A DNA stretch of 64,000 nucleotides from Salvator merianae (Eukaryota > Chordata > Lepidosauria > Squamata > Teiidae). The DNA is taken from the NCBI GenBank assembly GCA_003586115.2, contig QVOM02000116.1:43595024-43659023 (forward strand), in the 5' to 3' direction. Under the pieces are notes generated by a model that ran no database searches, was not told where the DNA came from, and saw nothing but the letters and a program-made list of their open reading frames with translations. Made by a program: the position numbers and the translations under genes. Shown here piece by piece: positions 12,850 through 25,039 of the stretch; position 1 is the first letter of the stretch, and every line of letters begins with the position of its first letter.

Positions 12850-13990
12850 CCTTCTGACAAAAGTCAGTAAACCCCCGAGACTGACAAAAATATGGAGTAC
12901 TGCGGGAATCTTGATTTTGAAAATCCATCTCATGAGCTGTCATTTCTTACTATTCATGCCATGCTATTCTGTCTTTGTTTGCTGTACAATTGGGTTGAAT
13001 CTCCAGCCTGAAGCTGAGGTGCTGTCAAAAGAACAGGAGAAGAAGATGCAATCAAACTCACAATTAAGGCCTGATTCACAGTAGCTTAAAGATTCATTGT
13101 CGATTGAAGAGAAATAAAATGTGATCACTAGAAGCTGATTGCATGGGGTCTTAATCTTCTGTCATGCTGAAGTCTGTACCGAAGGCAATAATCTCTCTTG
13201 TAACAATTTCCTCATACGCTCATTTCCATAGCATTGCTATATATGCAGCTTCTTACTGGCTGTAGATCGATGCATCTTTCACATTTCCTTTCAAGCCAGT
13301 TGCAAAACTGTAGGCTTTTCCCATCAAAATGGACCAAAGGCTCTATTGCCCAAGATGACTTCTGGTCTTTCCTACTCCTGTTGTTCCTGGTTTTATCTTG
13401 TCCCCAAGAGCTTTGTAGTTTTCTGTGAGCAGTTGCCAGATGCCTGCAAGTTGACTATGCCCTATTTCTCTTACCTCCCCATATGGCCAATCCAGGGACT
13501 GTTATCAGCAAGAATGCCAATGATATATAAGAACTGTGGTCAAACTGGGAGATCTAAGTAGGTCATGGTCATGGTCTGGTGTATTTTGCTGCTGGAATTG
13601 CACCCAGGATGGATGTCTCACTTGCTTGACTTTTTGAGTGTGCCTGTTTGTATTTTTCAATTTCTTTGACAGTGCCCAAATATCCCAGTGATAATTTGTA
13701 AATAACTGCTTTGAGGGTTCAGTTAGATGCATAGAGTCTGCAGCATATCAAGAAAAGTCATGCCAAAAATTCCTCTGACCTTCAACTGACCTGTCTCCTT
13801 GTGTGCATGTCATGTAGGTAGGAGAGGACAGGTCATCTTTTGGAAAAAAAACCCCATTCCATGCTAGGAATGGGGATTCTATCCATAGTAGTTCCGTGCT
13901 TGGTTTGCTGCATGGATCCACAGGTTTTTCAATAGCTGTCTTGCCCGTTCTGTCACTTCCTGCACAAGCTGTCAGGCTTCCATTTGTTTT
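12850..13990. other. No recognised feature
   Basis: Mixed-composition sequence with several short open frames on both strands. None shows a domain, and no element ends are visible. Confidence 0.35.
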
Positions 13991-14039
13991 GTCATTCAGT
14001 TCCTCTGAATGTAGTTCTGCCAAGGTGGGATGGAGGGAG

Positions 14040-14152
14040 ACTGGATGGGTTATATTTTAAATATGCTTTAGTGTTTGTTTTATCATATGTTATGACTTGC
14101 CCTGGGACCTTCAGGAGAAGGGTGGGACAAAAATGTAATAAATAAATATTTA
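14040..14152 (+). mobile_element. L2-type LINE 3' tail
   Basis: The block ends GACTTGCCCTGGGACCTTCA then GGAGAAGGGTGGGACAAAAA and a short TAAATAAATAA run. This is the typical '..gccttgagacctt..agggtgggataaaaatg' 3' end seen again at 51240-51308. The 5' part of the LINE is missing. Confidence 0.65.
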
Positions 14153-14260
14153 TGTTCCTTCTTCTCCTCATTTGGACAAGCCTTCTCTTTTTTGAAAGAA
14201 TATATCTTGCTTTTAATGACTTCCCATACTGCACTTGTAAGCCACACTGGTGTTCTCTTA

Positions 14261-14745
14261 GGTCCTTTCCACACTGCTCCTTATTTTGGAACAAGGGGCA
14301 GCAGTCTGCTCACTAGTGCAGACTAGGCTAAGCCTCACCCCTTTTGCACTGTGTCTTCATTGGATGAAGTGAAGATTTGGCTAGGGCACCAAAACTGGTG
14401 CTGTAGTCTGACATAGCTATAGACTATGTACCACGGTGTACTGTGTGGATGGCACACCCTTGTGGTCCAGTATACTATGGGGAACTCATAGAGCTCCAAG
14501 AAGTACAACTAGAAATAGGACCACTGCAAAACTGGCCAGGCAGATAACTCCAAAGGCTGAGAATGAAAGGAGTCTTGCTGCTCCAGGGGCTGTTTGGAAA
14601 AAGCTAAAGTGGGATGGGTTGTCCAAATGCAGACAGCTCTGTCTTGATCCAGAGGAAACCCTCCCTAGCTTGGGACAGCTTGCTTGTTCTAGAAAGGAGC
14701 AGCTTGCCCCCTCCCAGAGCAACAGATGCGAGTGTGGAAGGGGCC
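14261..14745. mobile_element. Complete non-autonomous DNA transposon, TTA target duplication
   Basis: Terminal inverted repeats are GGTCCTTTCCACAC (left) and GTGTGGAAGGGGCC (right), flanked by TTA at 14258-14260 and 14746-14748. The 485-bp body encodes nothing convincing; the 117-codon frame inside is incidental. Internal segments (CTTATTTTGGAACAAGG, ACTAGTGCAGACTAGGC, GTATACTA) recur at 42901 and 46086. The 3-bp TWA duplication and GGGCC-type termini fit PIF/Harbinger-like MITEs; the superfamily label is inferred. Confidence 0.88.
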
Positions 14746-14869
14746 TTAAACTTGGCAGTGCCCTTTCTTCTTTTAGAAAAGCATTCTAATTGAGCTTCCA
14801 TCATGGTGGTTTTAAACAGTATCTATACATTTGGAGTGGTTGTGCTCTTTTAACTTTCCCTTTCAATTT

Positions 14870-15600
14870 CCTTTTTACAAGTTTCCACATTTTTGAGAAG
14901 ATCTTTTATGAAAGTTTAAAGTCTCTGTTCTAAATTTTATTGGCAACTGGCCACTTGTATGTATGTTGATTGTTATTCCATTGTAGTCACTGTTCCCTAC
15001 TGGTTCAACCACATGGACATGATGTATGGAATTATGAGTGTTATTCAGGATCAAGTTCAGGATCTCTTTTCCTTTGGTTGGTTCCATAACCATTTGTTCT
15101 AAGGACAATAATTTAATATACCCAGGATTTTTTTCTCCAGTGAGTTGAACAAGAGCTCACCCAGTTTGTATGAAGGTAGCTGAAGGCCCCCTTTTAACGA
15201 CCTTTTCCTTTCTGAATATTTCCCTGACTTCATTTTCCAAATGCCAATTTCCCTCAAGAGTTTGGTTAGGAAGATGATAGGATGTCCCTAATATAAAGCT
15301 TGCTTTTTGGCCTGGTATTCTTACCCACAATACCTCTATGGATTCACCTAGATATTCAAGTTCATTGGATTCTATCTCTTCTTTAATGTATAAAGCTAAA
15401 CCACTTTAAATTCACTCTTTCCTGTCATCCCTATAGAGTTTGCAACCCGGGACAGCTATATCCCATTGGTTGCATCAGTCCACCAGGTTTCAGTTATCAA
15501 TTTTTTTCATTCATCACCAAGCACTCCAGTTTCCATACTTTGGCTTCAGGAATAGCAATATAATTATTGAACCTCAGATAACATGCATATATCCAAGCAT
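14870..15600 (-). mobile_element. CR1 LINE fragment: ORF2 endonuclease region
   Basis: Read on the minus strand, it starts with the CR1 pre-endonuclease wording. It then encodes ITETWW at the position of the APE-endonuclease E-T motif, a central segment with VLWVRIPG, and the stretch EPTKGKEILNLILNN followed by GNSDYNGI, which matches the C-terminal endonuclease SDH-type region. Frameshifts and stops break the frame. The S-D-Y replaces the usual S-D-H, so the catalytic histidine is absent. The reverse-transcriptase part is missing, so this is an old 3'-truncated or rearranged copy. Confidence 0.75.
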
Positions 15601-17069
15601 ACAAACTGAGACCAATAAGAAGCTCTAGTTTTAGATGGCCTTCCATCCAGGTTTATAATCACACCATTTAATCATTTCTATCAACACTGAATTTTCATTT
15701 TGTTTCCAACAGCGTGTCAACATTCTATAATTCATCTCTGTCTGAGGTTTTATTTCTGGGTGTGGGTGATTATGTTCCAACTTCTGCAAACCATTGTTGA
15801 CTAGTAATACATGCAAGTGTCCTAATTGTTGAATGGCATGTGGAAGAGTGTGACACTTGCCTACTCCTGCACCCATTGTTCTCATTCACTGGTTTCCAGT
15901 GTGTTCTCTGGCAGTGGCATGCACATGCCATTTTGATAATGGAAATACCCTAAAGTACTTTCATTACTACTTAAGACCTCCTTGGAAATGATTCCAGATT
16001 TCTGCATACAAGCGGCTGTTTAGTGTGGCCTGGTAGTGAATGTTGGCAGGATCTGAACAGGAGGGAAGGATAATGATACAAGAGTAGAACTTTGTGCCCT
16101 GCAAATGAAGAGCACTATGCTTGTAGCACTCCTTTTAAAATGGCGTTATGCTGTCTGCATGCTTGTGTGCCCTGCACCCCTACTTGTCAAGATGGAAGAC
16201 AAGAGTCCCTGTCTGCAACCTTGATGGGTGGGAAGGTGATCAGACGGGGCCACCAAGGAGACATATAGGTCTTCTTCAATGGCAGCAGTGGTGCAGTGGT
16301 GGCAGGAGTGCTGACATGCAGGAGAAAGAGTGCTCAGAGCACTTTCTCCTGCTCTACTGTTCAAGCAGGTTAAGGGGACCTTATGACAGCAGACCAGTGC
16401 AGTTCCATGCAAATGCCACACTCATCCAGTGCAATGAATGTGCCATATGAAGGAGCAAGGTCATGTAGATCCTACTTCATTATGGTGCATTCATGACACA
16501 TAAAGGTGCTACATGGATCCTGCCTTTGTGTCTATGTGAGTAACTTACAGATGTACTGCCATGAGACTAGCATCCCAGGAAAGTATAGATTCATGCTGTA
16601 TTTCAGCTGTATAAAGGCTGGCAGTTGCAGACCTGAGATCTTTACTATATTGTGTGTAGGACATGACATGATGCTTAAGGAAGTTCTAGTTCAAGAAAGA
16701 TGTTTGCTTTAACCAAGCAAAACCTTCTAAACTATAGGTGTATACAAAATTCTTTACATTTCTGATGCAAGCAATTCATAGAAAATCAAAAATATATTGT
16801 GACTCTTGGGAACTGGGTAAGAAAGTTATGGAGATTTTTTGTATTAAAAAAGAATAAGGAAAAAAGAAATCCCAGTTTTCTGTCTTATTTCTTTGAAGCC
16901 CCATCCGGAAATGTGTCAGCTCCTTTGGGGAATGCAGGCTGGTGATTCAATCTCTGATCATTGAAAATCTTCAGATGTTCTTATCCTCTAGAGAAAGAAG
17001 AAATGAACAGGGCTAGCTGGTGATGTAAATGCAACATCTTTCTCTTTACAAAATTCTTCCAAGTGCCAA
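15601..17069. other. No recognised feature
   Basis: No nameable gene or repeat. The open frames at 16146-16450 on both strands overlap each other and have no domain features. Confidence 0.35.
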
Positions 17070-17345
17070 ACGAATAGACATAGACCATTTAGATCTCAAC
17101 TTGTGGTTATACAGATGGATACTAGAACCAGGAGTCTCTATAAAGCTGATAAGCAGAAAAGTTAGGACTGACAAGGGAAAGTAGTTTTTCACTCAGCAAA
17201 TCAGTGGTCTATCAAATTTACTACCAGAAGTGCTGGTGCCAACCACTAGCCTAAATAGTTGGGTAAATTCATGGAGGGCAGGTATATTGATGACTACTAG
17301 AAGTGATGCCTAGGTAGCCCCTCCAGGTTGGAGAGACAGACAGGA
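17070..17345 (+). mobile_element. CR1-type LINE 3' region
   Basis: The succession GACAAGGGAAAGTAGTTTTT, then TTACTACCAGAAGTGCTGGT, then AAATTCATGGAGGGCAGGT and TGACTACTAGAAGTGATGCC follows the CR1 3' consensus ('..tacttcttcac..aattc.ctgcc.caggatg.ggtgatgg..', '..ttcatggaggacaggtctatcagtgg..'). The terminal octamer repeats are absent. Confidence 0.6.
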
Positions 17346-17429
17346 TGTCTCTAAAGGTCATTTGCATCTTTCTGCATGCCTCCTGGGCTGGTTTATTCAT
17401 GGATAGGATGGTAGTAGACATTTCTACAA

Positions 17430-17622
17430 AGATCTACAGTTGTCCCAATCTAGGTGGCCATTTGGGGCTACCTAGACTGGGCTACACTCTGTCCAATCTG
17501 GATAGAGCATGCTAGGTGTGTGTGTGGCTTCTCTGGTCCACACCAAAGTGCAGAAGAAAGAAGCCCAGAAGCGGGTCATGCAGTATACTGTACCAGGATA
17601 CTAGTAAGTACAGAAAGGCCCA
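17430..17622. mobile_element. Fragment of the short DNA-transposon family
   Basis: Contains the internal GTCTAGG/CCTAGACTGGGCTA wording found at 54040 and 57160. It finishes with GTACAGAAAGGCC, the family's right terminus, near 17621. No left terminus is recognised. Confidence 0.45.
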
Positions 17623-17884
17623 GGTTTGGGGCTTGCAAGTCTGAAGCCTAATAAAAAGCAGAATACAACTGTGATATAGAGATGACTGGATAGGCTTCCC
17701 TCTCTGCAAATGTGAATGTTTGAATGTTCGAACTATATGTAATTTAGGTGTAGATGTGTGCATGCAGATGAAGTAAGTAAAAATTTAGATATATGTCTAG
17801 CAGAACCAGTCATAAATTGTTTTTCTCTGCCTGCTTTGAGTCACTTATATAATGCTCCTTCCTTCTGCCCTTCATTTCTGCATA

Positions 17885-18150
17885 CCCCATTATTGTCAAG
17901 ATGTTAGCCCGTCAATAAATGAAGGGGGTTTTGTTCTGCTGTCTTGAAAACCATTTAATTGGATAATATTTTCCACTCTCAAGTTGATTTTTATTAATAC
18001 TGACAGCAAAATCCATAAGGAGCCTTGAAGGGTCCAACGTGCTGTTGATAGCAGTATCAGAACTTCCCAGTGTTGCGTGCTGAATTCGACATGCTGACTC
18101 TTTTTCCCTCTTTGTCATGTTCAAGTTTAGATGCCTAGTTTTTCAAAATG
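17885..18150. other. Candidate conserved non-coding block
   Basis: Repeat-free, non-coding sequence with AT-core and palindromic short motifs (CATTTAATTGGATAATATT, TTTTTATTAATACTGACAG). It is flanked by repeat-derived DNA. Suggested from texture only. Confidence 0.3.
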
Positions 18151-18821
18151 GAGAATACTCATGGAAAATGTCTATTGATATTTGCTTTTATCTACCCTGA
18201 AGCAGCTGGTCCATAAGGGCAAAACAGTCTATACTCACCAGCACTGAGTAGCTTCCTGGAACTTGAATTTACTCTTTATTTCTCCTTCATGCTTCTTTTA
18301 TTGCAAGGTTGGTCAATGTGTGCATAATCCAAAATGTTCAATGGGGTCAATTTTCATGACCAGTTTTTATAAAAGTGCAGCTTTACCAGTGTTTTACCTA
18401 CCAGCTGCTCTACTTAGGTTGTCTCTCCACTTAGTGAACAGAGGCACTTTTGTTGCCGGAAGAAGGTGGTCTGTTTCCACTTTCAGTGGCTGTGGGTGCC
18501 TTGTGGTGCTCATATCACCCCCTTTTCCAGGGCGATCACTGTCAGAGGCATCTTGTGTGCCAGAAGAATTTTTGTAGTTTGCACAGAGGTGCCACAGAAA
18601 ATGGTGTCTCTGCACTCCAAAATGGAGACAAGGAAGACACCTTTTTCAGCAGTGCTTCCTCCGGCCAGCTGCCACATGTAGAAATGGAGTTGTAGCCATA
18701 TTCTAACTCCTGGTGTCATTTCCTTGAGTTGCTTTTCCTTCAGTCCCACCAGCCATAATGGGCACCAGGCACCACTGCCCTTGAATTGAGAGTTTGGCTC
18801 CTGGTGATCTACACACACACA

Positions 18822-18965
18822 TGCCCATGCAGTTTTCTCGGAAGAGTATGAAAATAGCTTTGCATTGCCTTCTTCCTAGGAGATACCAGGGATTGAACCT
18901 GAAAACCTCTGTGTGCAAAGCAAAGGCTCTTTCACAAAGCTGCAGCAAATCCGTAATTGTATCTA
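18822..18965 (-). mobile_element. tRNA-derived SINE (antisense)
   Basis: On the minus strand the segment near 18955-18885 reads as a decayed tRNA-like head. A degenerate A box (GCAGCTTTGTGAAAGAG) is followed by TTTGCTTTGCAC in the anticodon area and a clear B box GGTTCAATCCC with CTGGTATCTCC after it. This is the arrangement of tRNA-Ala-like SINE heads common in reptile genomes. The unrelated tail lies toward 18822. The A-box mismatches and missing cloverleaf pairing argue against a functional tRNA gene. Confidence 0.65.
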
Positions 18966-19428
18966 CTGCTGATTGAAAAAACAAAAAACAAAAACAGGGC
19001 AGAGAGAAAGGAAAGGTATGCCAGATGACAATTTTGTATATCTTTCGGCACCTGGCTAAAGCATATTTCTTCACCCAGGCCTTTGATAGTGAAGTTAAAG
19101 TCAGCAAATGAACTCCACCTCACCTCCTCCATCACACATCCACAGTGGGATATGTCCCACAATGAAGTTGTGTGGTGCAGATGGCAAAGTTAAGGATGCT
19201 GTGGGTCATTATTGGGGTAAAGTGACTGCATCCTCAAACAGGTGCAGCCAAATTATATACCAGCCAATGTGCACCCCACCCCCTGGCATTCTCGCAGAAG
19301 ACTGATAGGTTGTACTATGTTGTTTTCTCCAGATCCGCTGAAGCACAGTGTCAGTTTTATGCAAAAGTCCTCTTTTAATGAAAGGAAATGTTTCCCTTGT
19401 GCATTGCCAAAAAAAAAGGGAGGAACCA

Positions 19429-19530
19429 TTGTGTCCTTCTCCTTGCAGAAACAGGAGAGAAAGGGAAAATGGAGGATACATTGTCCTTCTCCTTGCAAGG
19501 ATGGGAGAGAAAAGAGGAAAGGACAGTGGT
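19429..19530. repeat. Two-copy tandem repeat, about 51-bp unit
   Basis: Both units start with TGTCCTTCTCCTTGCA and end with GGGAGAGAAA- or CAGGAGAGAAA-type purine stretches. The two copies differ by several substitutions and small gaps. Confidence 0.6.
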
Positions 19531-19979
19531 GGCCAGTCAACTGTGGAACAGGATGTTGCCCAAGACAAATGAAGGATAACTTCCACTGTGTCTTCTCTCT
19601 TATTAAAAAATCACAGTAAAAAAACCAAACAGTTTGAAGGCACAAAACATGACAACATGGCAGAAATCAGGAAATATATGCCAGGTGCTTCCTTCCCACC
19701 CCAATAGGGGATGTTCTCACCCTCCTGAGTACAATGCCCGCTTCAAAGTCTGTTATTGGACAGGAGGAAATGGGGAGCCCTCCCAAACTAGTCTACTTGT
19801 GTGTTCTCAATTTGCAAAATAAAATGGGCTAACGCTCTGAAATGGGTTGAGAATACACTTAATCCAAATGCAAAATAGTCCTAATTTGGGCAATTAAGTC
19901 TGGAAAAAGAACAGAAAAACAATATTTTGTCAGGACAGTCAGAACTGAAGATGGCCTGCAAACTGATTAAATGCCATGT

Positions 19980-20420
19980 CTGACTACACCTTTCTTTTCT
20001 TTTACAGGTGTACGTTTGATGGTGAAAGAGACCAAGTTTTCCAAAGCCACCCTAATCTGTTTCAGATCCACACGCCACCTTGTTTATAAAACTGCCTAGG
20101 GTGGTGCTGTAGTGAGTAGCGTGGCTTAATTAAAGTAGTAATCTCACCACTGTTAAGACTATGCCAGTACCTTTTTGCTGTATGCAACTATGGCTTTAAT
20201 AACATCAAAGAGATGGAGCTGCATCCCAAAGGCCATTTACAATAAACCATTCTGCTGGCGATTTGATTTTGATAGATGTAATTTTTTTTCTAAATGAGCT
20301 TGACATCTATTACGACAGAAACATATGCTGGTAGTAACGGGTACTGAGGGCCCTCTGCCAAAATACCTTTGTCATTATGCACTGAACATTGGTATATTGG
20401 CTATGTCTGTATAATTTCCA
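19980..20420. other. Candidate conserved non-coding block
   Basis: No repeat is recognised and there is no coding frame. It contains GTGGCTTAATTAAAGTAGTAA, ATTTACAATAAACC and GATTTGATTTTGATAGATG, which are homeodomain- and TCF-like motif strings. A regulatory role is only inferred. Confidence 0.3.
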
Positions 20421-20968
20421 GCTAGGCCTACAGATGTTGTGCTCTTTCTTTCCCTCTCTCTTTCATTTAAACATCAGGCAAAAGATACCGCCAATTATGA
20501 TCAAGCAGTGACCATTTTGTTTTCTCTCTGCTTGCAGTTTGTCTTCTAATTGAAACAAAGCTACAGGTTGGAAATTGAGATTAGGTGTTTTATCTTCAAG
20601 GTATATGAACACATAATGATCATTGCCTGCCTCTGGTCTCAATGTTTCATGCATAGGTCTGCTGAAGCCATGGTAGACATAAGTTGCAAAGGTCATTATT
20701 CAAGTATCAGTTCAGTATAGTAGTAAACTAGAGCTTCAGAATAGTGTAAGGTAGTGTAAGATGTCCTTACTAAAGGACATCCTTGGGTGCAATGTACATT
20801 CCATACCAGACTCAGGCTGCATCTCCATAATACTGTAGAGGCACTCTTCCTCTACCCCCCATGGTGGTGTATTTCCATGGGTTACCTTGTCAATATGGAT
20901 CGAGAACACACACAGTGGCCCTGAGGAGGGGAATCTGTGCCTTGGCCACAGAATGGGATTTCCTGTTC

Positions 20969-21358
20969 TGATTTTATTTACTTATTTATATAATTTATAT
21001 ACCCTGCATATTGCAGTCTCAGGTCATTTGACAAAGGAAATTAAAACAAAACAAAAAGGGAGAGATAAAATATTAATTAAAACATCCCAAATTACTGAAA
21101 GCCAGATTAGACAAATCTATTTTTACCAGGCACCAGAAACTGCTCACTGTTGATGTCAGATGTATCTATGTGGGAAGATTGTTCCACAGCCCAAAAGCCA
21201 CTACTGAGAATGTTTTCCACTTGGGCTCTGACCTATGAACCTCCACAACTGTTGGGATCTCAAAGAGAGTCTCCCTGGAAGATCCTAATAGTTGGGGAAA
21301 TCTATGAGAGGAGGCGCTCCTTCAGATATTTGGGTCCTATGAGCTGAATGAGGGGGCA
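20969..21358 (-). mobile_element. L2-type LINE 3' portion (antisense)
   Basis: Read on the plus strand it opens with TTTATTTACTTATTTATATA and TTTATATACCCTGCATA. It then passes GAAGATTGTTCCACAGCCC, GTCTCCCTGGAAGATCCTAA and TATTTGGGTCCTATGAGCTG, which is the reverse of the L2-like C-terminal coding/3' UTR order seen in sense orientation at 50430-51308. The coding content is broken. Confidence 0.7.
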
Positions 21359-22211
21359 CTGATGCCCATGCAGTGTGACCAACTCATGCAGTCAGAAAAT
21401 CAGCCTTTGTGTGCAGGGCATTATCATATCTCATGTTGACCTGACAAGCAACTGTGGAAATGGCCTGACACAATGGTCAGGTGCACCTGAGCTTCCTCCT
21501 TTTCCAGCTGGCTGAGTGGAGAATTGGTCTCAGAGATAATGGAGGACATTTTCTCATCCCTCTTTTCACATGCCACTAGACTAAAACATGGGGGAGAAAC
21601 TAGCTTAGAGTGCAATCAGATGGGGATTTTTTCCAGTCACCACTTTGAGAAAAATCATCCCTTCCATAGACACTCACAAAATACCATTCAAACAGTTAAT
21701 CAGTTTGAAATCCCATTCAAAAGTGTACTTCATTTTTCCATACTGCAGAGTTTGTTCACCTCCAGATGTGGCAATGCCTTCCTTGACAACAAGTACCACT
21801 CACGGAGTGGCCTCTTGTCTGTCCAGCTTTCCATGGCCCTGATTGGTCATTTGTCTATAGCAACTATTCCCATGTTGTGATTGGCTACATTTCCTGCCTC
21901 TGTGCTTATGTAGCTTCCTATCCAATCTGACTAAAAGAAAGAGACGCCTTCAGTGTTAGGAAACCCCAAATGAGGAAAGGGCACTCTTACCTAGACTTCT
22001 AGATGGGATAAAGCAAATGCAGGGAAAATATGTCTGTCTCAAATTTGCCCAGAGAATGCCCCATTAAGTGTGTCTGATTGCGCTTTTAGTTTGCTGATAA
22101 ATGCACTTCTGTAATGGAAGTGAGTTCTCAGAAAGGGTCTTCTTGAAACAAAATTCTTAAAATGGATATATCCATAAAAAAATAACATATTGAAATGCAT
22201 TATAGAATTTT

Positions 22212-22275
22212 CAGAAATTCTTAACAGGATACTGAGAGAGCAGAAATTCTCAACAGGATATTGAGAGAGCAGAAA
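22212..22275. repeat. 29-bp tandem duplication (about 2.2 units)
   Basis: Unit 1 (22212-22240) and unit 2 (22241-22269) both run from CAGAAATTCT to GAGAGAG and differ at two positions. A third unit starts CAGAAA and breaks off. Confidence 0.85.
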
Positions 22276-22439
22276 AGATCAAGGGGCCGCCTACATAGCA
22301 GATGGCTATAAGAAATTAAAAAAGCATATGAGTAAAATGTGGGGGCAAAACTACCCAGGACAGAGGGTTGAGGAAGGAGCTTTGGGAGACCACCATACAG
22401 CAGTGGATCAAAAATGGATGATGATGAAGACAACAATCT

Positions 22440-23490
22440 CCTGGAAACTAGTTTTTCAATGGGCATACATCATTTTCTTTTCCTTTTTACAAAACAAATA
22501 ATTAATATCTATTAGCTTCTACCTACATCCATATCTGTACCAAAATGAGATAAATATATTACTTGACTAAAACAATCCATTAATACAAACTTCAGTGTAT
22601 CTGTCTACATGTTTATTGCCATAAATCTAAAATTTGCTTACTGGGGAGTACTGATGGCACAAATCTTCCTATTTGATCTAATAATGGATCCTAATGTTTT
22701 TAAAAAGTTTGCAATTTTTTATCTCCTAATAAATTATCATATAAATGAGTGATATATTCCCCAACTGATATGTCCTAGAGTTTATAATACTAATTTTCTA
22801 TATTCATAGTTGAAATTGTTTCCCAATTCTGTGCATTAGATTTTTTTGTACCGAAATGCATGTAAGAAAATAAAAATAAAAACCATGGTGGATTTAACAA
22901 TCAAAAACTTGTGGATAAAGCAGGTGAACTGAAATTTAGATGCCAAACTTGGGAATGAACTAACTAGGCCATACCTACCCAAAATCCATGGAACACATCT
23001 ATAGTGAAATTGGAAGGTGTTTACCTATTGTTATGTTAATTCAAGGCACAAACCATTGAAAACTAATTATTCTCCTTGGAAATGTCCCTGAGGCAGGATG
23101 TTTGCCTGAGCCTTTGACAGGGTTTTGCCAGCTACCTGAAGATAATAGTAAACTTCTGGAATTCTTTATTAAAAGCATCCACCGTGGTGTTGTAAACTGT
23201 AGCTCTATCTGAAGGTAAACTTAAAAACAGATATAGCTTTCTGCTCCCAGATTTTGTGATATTGTCCCAAAATCATCATTTTTGTCTTTCTAACAGCAAT
23301 GCCGGAAATAAGGAGATCAGATGCTAACTTAGTCATTGTTTTGGTGTCCTTGTTTACTCTTGGCTTGTGCTAATGTAAACAAACATCCTGTCTTCCCCTT
23401 CTTTGCAAAAAGATATTTTCATGGAATCATACTGGGTCAGTGCATACAAACTACTGTGCTCAGAGCTACATCTGCATGTGTAAAAGTCAG
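22440..23490. other. No recognised feature
   Basis: AT-rich sequence; possibly an old LINE tail around 22480-22870, but I cannot assign it. No coding frame of interest. Confidence 0.3.
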
Positions 23491-23495
23491 AGACA

Positions 23496-23930
23496 GGCCT
23501 CATTTCTGTACTTACCTGATCTATCCTGGTATGGGGTGCCACCCCCTGCCCCCGTACCAGCATATGCAATCTAGATTGCACCTGGCACAAAGCAAGGCCT
23601 TCTACATCAGGATGGCCTGCTCCATGCCAGCCCCTCAACGAAGCTCACAACAGCTTCAAAGCCAGTGTGGGAGATCTAGTTGCATCACTGAAATGTATTC
23701 CCCACAGTATACCACACCAGGGAGGCATGGTCCAGTACACCACCCCTAATACATTTGTAGACCTCCTAGACCAGGTACTCTTTTGGGTACCTTAGCACCA
23801 TTTATACTTCATCTTGTGTGGACCAAGCATACTAGGAGAGGACAGGACCTCTGTATCTCACACTAGCGTGGAGAAAGGAGGCCTCTAGGTCTTTTCCTGT
23901 ACCATGCCAGGAGTGTGTGTGGAAAGGGCC
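23496..23930. mobile_element. Short non-autonomous DNA transposon copy
   Basis: The right terminus GTGTGTGGAAAGGGCC ends at 23930. A left terminus GGCCTCATTTCTGTACTTACC starts at 23496. Interior segments (CATGGTCCAGTACACCAC, CACACTAGCGTGGAGAAAGG) recur in other copies. The flanking 3-mers do not match, so the exact ends are uncertain. Confidence 0.65.
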
Positions 23931-24429
23931 TGGGATCCCAAGAAAGAAGTAATGTGTCTGTTCACCAACACACACCTACTCACAGACTTGTATACACATA
24001 GACAGAGGGAGAGATGGATGAAGCAGACAGGAATTGCTGAACAAGCAGCAACATGCTTCTCCATTCACCATTTGGAACCTTGTGAGCAACATCCATAACT
24101 CATTAAGGACAGGTTACTTTCCTTCTCTTATGGCTTCTGGAATGGCCTGTGAATGGCAGCATCTCACCTCTGTTTCCTTCTATGTTTGAATGAGTCTGCA
24201 ACATCATAATTTCCTGTTTATAATCTTCCTTTTTCTCTTCTTTCTGACCTCTTGTCACCACCGAGCTATTTCCTATTACATTAATCCACTCTGTTTTTTG
24301 CTGCATTCTGCATTGCTTTTGGACCATAGTCTGCCAAAACTTTATCATTCTGCAAGTTTCATATTTCCAAATTAGTATGCTATTTGAGCTACTATTTTCC
24401 CCATTGTGGTATACTTGCTGTGTGTCTGT

Positions 24430-24869
24430 GGCCCTTTATACATTGACCTTTAATCTGGATTAAAGACCCATGTAGTTCTCATGTTAATATGGATCCAGGA
24501 GGCCCCATCCCCCACTGGTAAGGCTCTGTCTGCTTTAGATGGACCCTGATCCAGATTAAAGTGGCCTTGATCTGGATCACTGGTAGACCTGTTTAATCAG
24601 GTCTACCTGCAGACTAATAGCCCTGATCCAGAACACAGGAGGTGTGCAGGGACAAATTTCAGTGACACACTTTTGTTTCTAATCCTCGGAGGCATGGAAA
24701 CCTAACTGGCAAAGCTTGTGCAAGTTTTGGGGCTGCAGAGTGGGTTGATCTGAATCAGTGCCATTGATGCAAGTGGTGTAAATGGTGCAGATTCTGCCTA
24801 TTCCTTCCAGTGGTTGGGATCAGCGAGCCTGGCTATCCCAACTTCAAGCAGATAAGTGCAGAAAAAGCC
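24430..24869. mobile_element. Complete non-autonomous DNA transposon, TGT target duplication
   Basis: The left terminus GGCCCTTTATACATTGACC and right terminus AGTGCAGAAAAAGCC are flanked by TGT at 24427-24429 and 24870-24872. The interior has palindromic text around GATCCAGATTAAAG/CTTGATCTGGATCA and a GTAGACCTG/CAGGTCTAC pair. It is the same subfamily as 58531-59040 and, inverted, 63201-63718. No transposase frame is present. Confidence 0.85.
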
Positions 24870-25039
24870 TGTGATTGCTGGCTGAATAAAAATCTCTGGA
24901 CATGCCAAGATCAATGTGAAAAGATTCCTTGTCTCTGGGCATGTTTAAAATGCCAGAGTATAACACCAGTTTGTTACAAACACCCCTGTAGAGTCTTGCT
25001 ATTAAACTGAACTCTGCTTAAATTTTGGGTTTCAGTCTG

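Noticed and set aside
18885..18955. A functional tRNA-Ala gene
   Set aside because: Only the B box is well preserved. The A box and acceptor stem do not pair, and a SINE-type tail follows.
19209..19645. Three overlapping frames of about 125-130 codons on both strands
   Set aside because: They are produced by a purine-rich two-copy repeat with few stop codons on either strand.
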